From a bacterium (GTDB lineage Bacteria > Acidobacteriota > Thermoanaerobaculia > Multivoradales > J023), in contig JAAELT010000577.1 in the NCBI GenBank assembly GCA_024226315.1, forward strand, positions 76,032 to 131,934: a stretch of DNA of 55,903 nt, given 5' to 3'. Shown one piece after another: positions 49,249 through 55,903 of this stretch. A program made the translations under genes and the position numbers. Within the stretch, counting starts at the first letter, position 1. Every line of letters starts with the position of its first letter. The notes under the pieces were generated by a model that searched no databases, was not told the origin of the DNA, and worked only from the letters and a program-made list of their open reading frames with translations.

Positions 49249-49884
49249 CAACTGGGGTCCTTAAGCCTCGTCCTGGCATCGAACTCGCCGTTCTCCTCCA
49301 CGTGTTCAAACAGCGGCAGTTCGGACACCTGTCCGGTAAGGACCTTGATACTGATTCTCCTGCGGCCTCTTATTAAGCAGAGGTTTTTGTATTTCTAATG
49401 GTTAGAGTGTCAACAACCGGAGCCGGTGTACAAACACCATCGTGTACGAGACGAGCCCCTCTGAATGTGTTCATGCTAGCGACCGTCGCCGACCTTACCA
49501 TGGAACCGAGAGCTGACGTCTTTGTCGCTAACTCTGTGGATAGTCAATCTCTGCCTTACTCTTGACTGGATGATCCGCGCCCGTGAGATCCGCCCCAGTC
49601 GGTCCGGGTACCGAGGAAAGACATGAGCTGGCCACTCCCGATTTCTCCCTTTGGGACAGGCGTCGTCCTTTGAGGTGCTGGCTCGGTCGTGGTGCTGGGC
49701 GTGGCTAGCGGCGACGGGCACCACCATCACGGAAGCGTATTTGAGGCGCGAATCGACTTTGAATCTTGCCACGCTTGCCGAGTGATCCGAGCGACTCAGG
49801 CAGTCGCCGAAGCTGGCGATGGTGGCTTCGACCGAGGCGAGACGGTTCCGGGCGGCGATTCTGAGGTCCCCGAACCCCGAACAG
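49249..49884. other. Region with gene fragments only
   Basis: On the minus strand, about 49249-49390 reads RRISIKVLTGQVSELPLFEH, then VEENGEFDARTRLKDPS and a stop overlapping the next gene's start, but it lacks a start codon. A minus-strand frame at 49476-49925 begins MSTPDPDAGELAEACSGFGD and matches nothing I know. GGTGTACAAACACC near 49422 is a small inverted repeat. No complete gene is seen. Confidence 0.4.
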
Positions 49885-50139
49885 GCCTCGGCCAGTTCGC
49901 CGGCATCCGGGTCAGGGGTCGACATCGAGCGCTACGAGACCACCGTGCCCTGCGGCTGGTAGCACCAACCCAATTCACCTGCGAAGGAGCCGCGAAGACT
50001 TTCGCCGCGGTGCGAGAGACCATCGAGACCGGCGAGCCGGCGACCGCGCGGGTGGAGATGGTCGGGAGGATTCCGGACGGCACGGAGGTGTCGCGGGTCG
50101 TGTTCCAGTGGCCGTTCAAGAAGCGCGACGAGAGGCTAG
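49885..50139 (+). pseudogene. Broken DUF4442 paralogue
   Basis: Homology to the gene at 46501 is clear in pieces. FAGIRVRG is followed by a frameshift, then VDIERYETTVPCGW, then TAG. After a deletion of about 55 codons comes FTCEGAAKTFAAVRETIETG, then EPATARVEMVGRIPDGTEVS and FKKRDER. It cannot make a full protein. Confidence 0.75.
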
Positions 50140-50366
50140 GGCCTCTATCGAGGACGCACCATGGATCGGGTCTTGAAAGTCTGAGAATGACAGTGTAGAG
50201 TGTCAGCACTCAGCCTTCTCATGGCGTGGTCCTCATCGGAGGTGCTGGAAACGAACGGTAGATTCGCTGAGGGAAGCGATGTTCTGCCCGTTGGCCCTGA
50301 TTCGGTCCTCGGCGAGCACAGGAACGCTTGAGGGTTCGTCCATCTTGATCTGCGGAGGGTTCTTTG
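50140..50366. other. Spacer upstream of the MBL-fold gene
   Basis: No gene is recognised. TGACA-GTGTAGAG-TGTCA (about 50187-50204) is a short inverted repeat. GGAGGG at 50354-50359 is the RBS of the next gene. Confidence 0.35.
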
Positions 50367-51605
50367 ATGTCGAGTGAAGACGGTCCGATGAATCCCGAGG
50401 CGTTGGGCATCCATGTTCTTTCCGATCGGATCGGCGAGAGTATCGTCGTGACTTTGCCTGGCGGGAAGTGGTTCGTGGTCGACGCTTTCAAAGGGAACAA
50501 ACCGGGGACGGGCCGCCGGGCCCACACGCATACCGTGCACTCATTTCTGGAATACTTTCGACTTGAGCCGAAGGATTGTCTTTTTGTGCTCCTGACCCAT
50601 CTTCATGAAGACCACTACAACGGAGTTCCTTCGCTCGTAAGGAGGCTCCGCGAGTCTCATGAGGCCGTAGTATTCAAGAGCCATAGCGCTTATCAGCCGG
50701 GGGCCTTCATGCAAGCCGCGGAGAAGGCCTTGGATTGGCGGCAGAGGAAGAATCCAATATTCACACTCGGGACTGGTGATCGTGCATGGGAGGTCATAGA
50801 GCTGTGCCGAGAGGATGATAGTGATGTCCAATTCGGAAATATCCTGTATGAAGGCCCATCCAGTGAGTGCCATGTCCTCGCCGTGATGCCAGATAAGAAG
50901 ATCGTCGGGAGGTACCTGAGTAAGACTTCGGTCGAGGTTCTGGCTCGAGTTGCGAATCTGGATGTGAGTAATACGAAGAAGACAGGTTTTCTCCGGGCCA
51001 GTCGGGCCGGAGCGAAGATCATCAACAATATGAGTATAGGTTTATGTGTGGTTTTTGGGGATGCATGTGTGTTGTTGACAGGAGACAGCGAGGTCGAGGC
51101 GTGGCGAGCCTATTGGAAGAAACCCATTGTCTTGAATGGAGTCAGGCACTTGGGAGATCTTCGTGAGAGAGTAAAGTTCGTTAAGTCGCCACATCATGGC
51201 TCAAGCCTGGTTGGTGTTTCCGTCTTGAACAAGCTCTATAGTCGAGATGAGTGTCGACACGCCGCGTCTACTCATCACTGTCGCACCAGCTACGAACTTC
51301 CCGATATCGAGGGCATCGCGAACATTCTGAAAAGCGATGTCCTGCTAGCGGTTCCCAACCGATCTTTCCTGCCGGGGGAAACGCCACTGAAGTACTTCCG
51401 AGGTACTCCTAGCATCACCCGGATTTCCGTGCCACGAGGGATACCCGGAGACGCCCGGCGGGCGGAAGAGCTAGGGCACACCTATCGGGAGCCGGTGCGA
51501 CCGGAGTCAGCTAACGAAGTGCATTGGATTTCCGCGTCGTTTGCCGACGACGGATCTTTGGGCGGCTGGTTCGGTGGCAGCCAGGCAGGTCTATTGCGAG
51601 GGTGA
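50367..51605 (+). CDS. Metallo-beta-lactamase-fold hydrolase (ComEC/Rec2-like), cytoplasmic
   Basis: A 412-aa protein with no signal peptide or membrane segment. The metal-binding HxHxDH is at 78-83 (THLHEDHYNG). LLTGDSEVEAW carries the later metal Asp, and FVKSPHHGSSLVG the distal His. These features resemble the MBL domain of ComEC-type proteins as a standalone enzyme. Insertions between the metal motifs make it longer than a minimal MBL. Its substrate could be nucleic acid or another phosphoester. Its stop abuts the stop of the convergent metallopeptidase gene with no gap (TGATCA). GC is lower than average for the window. Confidence 0.8.
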   Translation: MSSEDGPMNPEALGIHVLSDRIGESIVVTLPGGKWFVVDAFKGNKPGTGRRAHTHTVHSFLEYFRLEPKDCLFVLLTHLHEDHYNGVPSLVRRLRESHEAVVFKSHSAYQPGAFMQAAEKALDWRQRKNPIFTLGTGDRAWEVIELCREDDSDVQFGNILYEGPSSECHVLAVMPDKKIVGRYLSKTSVEVLARVANLDVSNTKKTGFLRASRAGAKIINNMSIGLCVVFGDACVLLTGDSEVEAWRAYWKKPIVLNGVRHLGDLRERVKFVKSPHHGSSLVGVSVLNKLYSRDECRHAASTHHCRTSYELPDIEGIANILKSDVLLAVPNRSFLPGETPLKYFRGTPSITRISVPRGIPGDARRAEELGHTYREPVRPESANEVHWISASFADDGSLGGWFGGSQAGLLRG

Positions 51606-53555
51606 TCAAACGCGTCGGCGTTCGATCCGAAAGGGCAGCAGCCTGGGCGCGCCCTGCTCCTGGACGCCAAAGAGCTTGAAATACAGTCCTGGCCTCAAGT
51701 CTCTATCAGTAAATCCCTGCTCCGCGAAAGCGGTTCTGGGGATGGAAGCTCTGAATTCCTCGGCGTCTTCACCCCAGAAAGTGAACACTACCTCGGACGC
51801 TCCGGCCTCTCGGATCTCCGCCAGGAATCGCTCTTGCGCTTCCGTGCAATCTGGATCCTCGCAGCACCACTGAAAGTGATTGTCTGCATGAGGCACCAGA
51901 TAGCCGAGACCGGACGGATCGTTGCCCAACAGGAACTTCGCAAGGCTTGTCGTGAGTTTCCTTCGTCTCTTGCGGCCATCCTGCGCGTACATGGCTAGCG
52001 CCAGGATTCGTGCCAGATCTCGACCGTCGTCATCACACACGCGTTCGATATCTTGAGACTTCAAAAAATCGGGTGAGTGTCCGAACCAATCTCCGTGAAG
52101 TCGGATATGGGCCAGGTGCCGCGCAACTTCCAGGAAATGGCGCAGCGGTACCTCGTTGTCGCCACTGTGAGGGACAATGATCTGGTACTCTCTCCATTCA
52201 GAGCGGAGGTCCACGGCAGGTGAGCGATGCTTGGCACTGCGATCAGTGGCCTTCCAACGGGGGAAGTCCGTTCGGTCTCCTGAACGGAAGCTGATGAAGC
52301 TGTCGATCTTGCGTAGGCCAATGACTGCTGCTGTTGACGCTAGAGGTGTCGACTCCGCTCGCTCGGCCAGACTCCGGGCGGCGTGACGGATCTCGCACAC
52401 GGTTTCCTCATCGAGTTGCAGTGCCGCTTTCGTCTCGACAGCGTCCTCGTCGATTGTCAACTCAGGAAGGGGAAACGTGCGTTTCGGGAAATGCAACTCC
52501 ATAATGGAGTCGAGTATCCGGGACTTATGGTCCCGTGCCCATCGGGTCTCGAACTCGAGCATGCCAAACGCGGTGTCTAGCTTGCCCCAGTCCAATACTT
52601 CGCGTTCCCAATAGCCACGATACATGATCAAGAAGACCGAGAAGAGACTCACGGCTTGTTCGACCAATTCAGGGCCGAGATTCCGCAGGACTTCTTGGTG
52701 TCTGCCCTCGGTCCACCACCAATAGTGGCCGATCTCGTGGCCTACGACGTTACGGAATATGTGGTAGTTGTATGGGTTCTGCTTGATCTGAGGGAGGGTC
52801 GGTGGTTGATAGCAGATACACGCCCCCTCGAGCTCCGTGGCAGGCGCGCCCTCGAGTTCCAGGAGGCTGGTCTTGATCAAGGCCCCTGGCTGCTCGGCGA
52901 AGTCCCAACAGCGGGTGATGAAGGGGGTCCTGTGATCTGCCCGGACTGCTTGCGTCACACTGGCCAGGGGCTGAAGATAGTCCAGGAAGCCGAACTCTTC
53001 GACAGCGAGAGAGAGGATCTTCTCGTAGTTCCCCGAGACAGTCAGCCTGCGAGGCTCATACCGATACGGGTAGGGGAAATAGTCGGGGTGTAGCTGCTCG
53101 AAACGATGCGCCGCCGAACTCTGCAGAGAGAGACCGTCCAACGGACGTCGGCGCAGTTTGACGCTCTTTGACTCGGGCGTATCGTTCGGGACCTCGTCGA
53201 ATAAGGGGTTGGCGAACGTACCTGAGGCGCCAAGATAGCCGCAGCGTGCTCGGAGCTTGCGGGCTTCCCAACCGTTGTGGAGGACATCTTTCAGCGTCTC
53301 TCGATCTGAGTTGAAACATCCGAGTGCGAGAGGATGGTTGTCGGCAAAGGATAGTCGTTCCATTGCCGCGTACTTCTCTGCTTCGGGGAAGCTGTCGAGG
53401 TGCCGAAGGCCGCCCAGGAATCTGTCGGCGAGTTCGAGTTGTTCGATGCAGGCCGGGCAACCAAGCAGATGCTCTTCGAAATCCGCCGCTTCGTCTTGGG
53501 GTAGTCGGCCCATGACGTAGCGGTCTATGACATAGGCGTGGTCTGGCTGATTCAT
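51606..53555 (-). CDS. zf-HC2-like domain fused to a HEIGH metallopeptidase-like protein
   Basis: A 649-aa soluble protein. Residues 9-45 form an anti-sigma-type zinc finger: YVIDRYVMGRLPQDEAADFE, then H29, C33 and C36. The same pattern opens the anti-sigma-like protein at 54681. There is no membrane helix. The central region contains HIFRNVVGHEIGHYWWWTEG with HEIGH at 273-277, the zinc-binding HExxH of gluzincin or metzincin peptidases; the third ligand is not certain. Residues 440-649 form a further Cys- and Trp-containing region (FQWCCEDPDCTEAQERF) with no recognised family. It may be a sigma-locus protease or a regulated effector. It lies downstream of the ECF sigma gene on the same strand, after 433 bp. 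Confidence 0.7.
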   Translation of the reverse strand: MNQPDHAYVIDRYVMGRLPQDEAADFEEHLLGCPACIEQLELADRFLGGLRHLDSFPEAEKYAAMERLSFADNHPLALGCFNSDRETLKDVLHNGWEARKLRARCGYLGASGTFANPLFDEVPNDTPESKSVKLRRRPLDGLSLQSSAAHRFEQLHPDYFPYPYRYEPRRLTVSGNYEKILSLAVEEFGFLDYLQPLASVTQAVRADHRTPFITRCWDFAEQPGALIKTSLLELEGAPATELEGACICYQPPTLPQIKQNPYNYHIFRNVVGHEIGHYWWWTEGRHQEVLRNLGPELVEQAVSLFSVFLIMYRGYWEREVLDWGKLDTAFGMLEFETRWARDHKSRILDSIMELHFPKRTFPLPELTIDEDAVETKAALQLDEETVCEIRHAARSLAERAESTPLASTAAVIGLRKIDSFISFRSGDRTDFPRWKATDRSAKHRSPAVDLRSEWREYQIIVPHSGDNEVPLRHFLEVARHLAHIRLHGDWFGHSPDFLKSQDIERVCDDDGRDLARILALAMYAQDGRKRRRKLTTSLAKFLLGNDPSGLGYLVPHADNHFQWCCEDPDCTEAQERFLAEIREAGASEVVFTFWGEDAEEFRASIPRTAFAEQGFTDRDLRPGLYFKLFGVQEQGAPRLLPFRIERRRV

Positions 53556-53988
53556 TGGATCCGAGGGGTCTTGAAGCGAGTTGTACAGTCCGATCGTTTC
53601 GGCGTCTCATGGGGCGCCGCCAAGACTGGTGCCTCAAGCGGCGCAACGCCTGGTCGGGGCTTTCTGACTGCGCTCGGGTGGTGGTGGGGATTGAAACGGC
53701 GCCGAAACCCGACCCGCCGAAACTCGGCCCAGTTTAAAGGCCTCTATCTATGTACTGTCACGAGAGGACGAACTATCCCACCTCTGCTCACAGAAACTCG
53801 GGGCGGTCGCCGACCAAGCGTTCGATCGGCCAGCCATACGTCGATTCGAGAGCTGGTGGAGGATTCGTAGCCGCGGCGGTCGTCCTAGGTTCTTGTGGAG
53901 TGGGCTTGGTCCCAATTCGGTCCTCTGCTCGGAATCTCCCTATGCCCCCGCGATTTCGCCATCAAGAGGGCGTGGGGACTGATTCTGG
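53556..53988. other. 433-bp gap between the sigma gene and the zf-HC2 peptidase gene
   Basis: No gene is recognised on either strand. It contains the duplicated phrase CGCCGAAACCCGACCCGCCG followed by AAACTCGGCC near 53700, with short internal repeats. The sequence has the look of leader or decayed DNA. No convincing ECF-type promoter could be identified by eye. Confidence 0.3.
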
Positions 53989-54588
53989 TCAGCCGGCGTC
54001 GATTCTGCGCGTTCTTCGGGCAAGTTCCATGAGCCTCTTGAAACGCTGGCGCGCGCGGTGGAGCACCCGGTTGAAGTGCAGGCTCGACAGACCGAGATCG
54101 TCGCAGATGCTCTCTTTTTCCTCCTCGAGCAGATAGTAGCGATAGAGCACCTGGCGGTCGCGCTCGGGTTGGAGCTCCTCGAGCACCCTCCGCACGATCG
54201 CCGCCTCCTCATCGAGCATTACGTGATGGAGCGGCTCGGGTCGGGGATCCGCCGCTGGAGGGAGGTCTTCGAGGTCCCCCTCCTGACGGCGGGCCTTCTT
54301 GCGATAGTCGCCGATGAACAGATTCCGCGCCGTTCGGCGCAAGAATCCGGCTAGGCGCTCGGGTTCATCGAGGCCTGAGCTCCGCAGCCTCTCGAGAACG
54401 ATCTGAAACGTCTCCTGGTAGAGGTCGTCGGAGAGGCCGGGATCGCCGGTCATCCGCCGGAGCATGTAGAGCAGACCTCGGCTGTAGCGCTCGACCAGCT
54501 CGCCCTCAGCGTTCAGGTCGCCGCTCTCGATACGCCGCACCAGCTCTGTCGCGAGCTCAGCCTCGCTGCGCTCGTCCCCGGCCTCCAT
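53989..54588 (-). CDS. ECF-type RNA polymerase sigma factor
   Basis: A 199-aa protein. Region 2: LVERYSRGLLYMLRRMTGDP, then LSDDLYQETFQIVLERL and FLRRTARNLFIGDYRKKARR. Region 4: LQPERDRQVLYRYYLLEEEK, then SICDDLGLSSLHFNRVLHRARQR as helix-turn-helix. Length is normal. It lies 92 bp downstream of the zf-HC2 membrane protein gene, in the same orientation, so the two are probably cotranscribed with the anti-sigma gene first, the reverse of the common order. Confidence 0.9.
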   Translation of the reverse strand: MEAGDERSEAELATELVRRIESGDLNAEGELVERYSRGLLYMLRRMTGDPGLSDDLYQETFQIVLERLRSSGLDEPERLAGFLRRTARNLFIGDYRKKARRQEGDLEDLPPAADPRPEPLHHVMLDEEAAIVRRVLEELQPERDRQVLYRYYLLEEEKESICDDLGLSSLHFNRVLHRARQRFKRLMELARRTRRIDAG

Positions 54589-54680
54589 TATCGGCCCCGG
54601 GGTCTTAGTCCAGCAAAGTCCAGGATGTTTTGGATGCTCGACTCATCTACAACGCTCGGGGCACTGCCAACCAGCAACGG

Positions 54681-55652
54681 TCAGCCGTATGCCCATTCTG
54701 AGTGCGTCACTGGAACCACACACACGGAACCACCGTCATCCGCGCCGAACTCACCACTTTCTCCGGCTAGCCTAAGCGGAGGCGTTTTAAGAATCTCCTC
54801 CGTGAGAGCCGGCGTTTCGGGCGACTGGTTCTCGGGTATGGGCACTCCCGGGACTAGCCTTGCATGTTGAAGTACTACACGGAAGGAGAACCGGGCCACG
54901 GGCACGGGATCCGCGCCGGGCGTCGCGCTCTCCACTCGGGCGACGTAGTCGCCGGCATCGAGCTGCGTCGAGACCAGGCTGAAGACCAGCTCGCCCTGCG
55001 GGTTCACCTCAAGCCGGTCGAGACGCAGGATTTCGCGATCGCTGCTGTCGAATAGACGGATCCGGTAGTAGCCCGGCGCCTGGGGCTCCAGATCCAGCGA
55101 CAGCATGAGCGTTCGTTCGACACGCGAGAGGATGATCGTCTGAGCAGGCTCGGGATCACCGAGCAGGGAGCCGCGAAATCTCTTGAGCGAGAAGGTCGGT
55201 ACGCCGGATTGCTGAGCGAGCAGCTCCTCCAGCTCCTGGCCGGCTTCTCTTTCTCGCGCCAGCTCACGTTCGCGCGATTCGGCCTGGGACGTCTGTTCGG
55301 CAATCGTCGATCGGGCCCGGTCGAGATCCTCCCCGAGCTCGGAATTCCGGTAGAAGAGCCAGACCGGCAGACCGGCGACGGCGATGATCGCCGCCACCGC
55401 CACGATGCTCGCCCCTGGCGACCTGGCGAGACGGGAGAGCCAGCCCACGCGCTGGGCAACCGCGATCTCGACGATGTCTTGAGCGACGGCCCGGTGAAGC
55501 CCGCGGCGCAGCCCCTCGGCGGCCTCAAGCTGATCCAGGCATTGCCCGCAGCCGAGGTAGTGCTGTTCGAAGCGCGCTTCCTGCTCGGGCGGCAGACGCC
55601 CCGTCAGGTAGCGGTCGATGACCAAATCGTTCTCGAGCTCCTGATGATTCAT
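54681..55652 (-). CDS. zf-HC2 membrane protein, anti-sigma-factor-like
   Basis: A 323-aa protein. The N-terminal zinc finger has LVIDRYLTGRLPPEQEARFE, then H31, C35 and C38. One membrane helix spans residues about 80-100 (ASIVAVAAIIAVAGLPVWLF). A coiled coil follows at about 104-150 (rich in Glu/Arg/Gln). Next is a periplasmic beta-rich domain (GYYRIRLFDSSDREILRLDR and LDAGDYVARVES). This layout fits a membrane anti-sigma factor that holds the ECF sigma in the cytoplasm and senses an envelope signal. Its start has a TATAAT box about 50 nt upstream. Confidence 0.82.
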   Translation of the reverse strand: MNHQELENDLVIDRYLTGRLPPEQEARFEQHYLGCGQCLDQLEAAEGLRRGLHRAVAQDIVEIAVAQRVGWLSRLARSPGASIVAVAAIIAVAGLPVWLFYRNSELGEDLDRARSTIAEQTSQAESRERELAREREAGQELEELLAQQSGVPTFSLKRFRGSLLGDPEPAQTIILSRVERTLMLSLDLEPQAPGYYRIRLFDSSDREILRLDRLEVNPQGELVFSLVSTQLDAGDYVARVESATPGADPVPVARFSFRVVLQHARLVPGVPIPENQSPETPALTEEILKTPPLRLAGESGEFGADDGGSVCVVPVTHSEWAYG

Positions 55653-55903
55653 GATCCCTCGCGCGAGATTCGGATGATCCTGTGCCGCCAGCGATTCTCA
55701 TTATACACGGTCGAGGCTCAAGACAACTAGGACTAGGAAGGAAGGGCGCTGTCCCAATTCTCAACGGGCGTAACCGGCCGCCCGCGCCCCGAATGACCGG
55801 AATTCTCTGGGAATCAAGACCGCAGGAGCCAAAATCGGGCCCTCCTTTCAGGATATGGTGCGGGAATACTACTAACCGCACGATCTGAGAAGAGGAGCCC
55901 GAT
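55653..55903. other. Right-edge intergenic region
   Basis: No gene is recognised. It contains the promoter of the anti-sigma-like gene at its left side. Confidence 0.4.
55700..55729 (-). promoter_or_regulatory. Promoter of the anti-sigma/sigma gene pair
   Basis: On the minus strand a perfect TATAAT (55705-55700) lies about 50 nt upstream of the start codon. AGTTGT is positioned 17 nt upstream of it, or TTGTCT 15 nt upstream. This looks like a housekeeping-type promoter. Confidence 0.5.

Noticed and set aside
48826..54770. Shared EFGADD tail on two proteins as a sorting tag
   Set aside because: Only six residues match, one protein has no signal peptide, and the motif is internal in the other, so chance is likely.

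Overview
The window is high-GC bacterial chromosome. It looks most like an Acidobacteriota genome of the Thermoanaerobaculia type. The reasons are a VWFA-related secreted protein of the kind abundant in acidobacteria, DUF11-repeat and IPTL-CTERM surface proteins, secreted proteins ending in a DGFESGDT tag, an ECF sigma factor with zf-HC2 proteins, and many small toxin-antitoxin genes. This assignment is inference from protein style; no rRNA or other marker gene is present.

Layout. 0-4.4 kb: CGNR zinc-finger regulator, TPR protein, SRPBCC-like protein, a MazEF-type toxin-antitoxin pair and a 5'-truncated ArsR gene. 4.4-15.3 kb: envelope genes, namely an M14 carboxypeptidase lipoprotein, an O-antigen ligase-like protein, a DUF11 adhesin-like protein, an IPTL-CTERM protein and a VWFA-related protein. 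The leader and signal-peptide segment of the last gene is duplicated 8.7 kb upstream. 15.3-18.1 kb: VapBC, SpeD, polyphosphate glucokinase and an M1 aminopeptidase relic. 18.1-21.1 kb: an accessory island with two lower-GC genes (a 2OG-Fe dioxygenase and a GyrI-like protein followed by an attC-like structure), relics of a recurring small protein, a 41-bp periodic array and an AbrB antitoxin with a broken Doc toxin. 21.3-26.8 kb: a SagB-like RiPP dehydrogenase, and an amidohydrolase whose start was cut off by an intact IS630 element. 27-34.6 kb: secreted proteins, including a PQQ-propeller/esterase fusion and a propeller-IPT-cohesin-dockerin-cohesin protein, with a second 41-bp periodic array between them. 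34.6-43.9 kb: a TauD relic, an orphan promoter with inverted repeats, an NSS transporter, then a run of genes for an ACT-DEAD helicase fusion, a NatAB-like ABC exporter, ExbD, DUF1697 and a LOG-family protein. 44-49.3 kb: PD40 protein, sarcosine oxidase-like flavoenzyme, DUF4442, HicB and a cytoplasmic subtilase. 49.9-55.7 kb: a DUF4442 relic, an MBL-fold hydrolase, a zf-HC2/HEIGH metallopeptidase fusion, an ECF sigma factor and a zf-HC2 membrane anti-sigma-like protein.

Themes. Core-like operons alternate with debris zones that hold truncated genes, duplicated segments and non-coding repeats. The most novel items are the two-locus 41-bp periodic array, the zf-HC2/metallopeptidase fusion beside an ECF sigma locus and an MBL hydrolase, the ACT-DEAD helicase fusion, the cassette-like GyrI gene, and the IS630 insertion that strands a promoter, RBS and start codon. 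No tRNA, rRNA or CRISPR array was seen.
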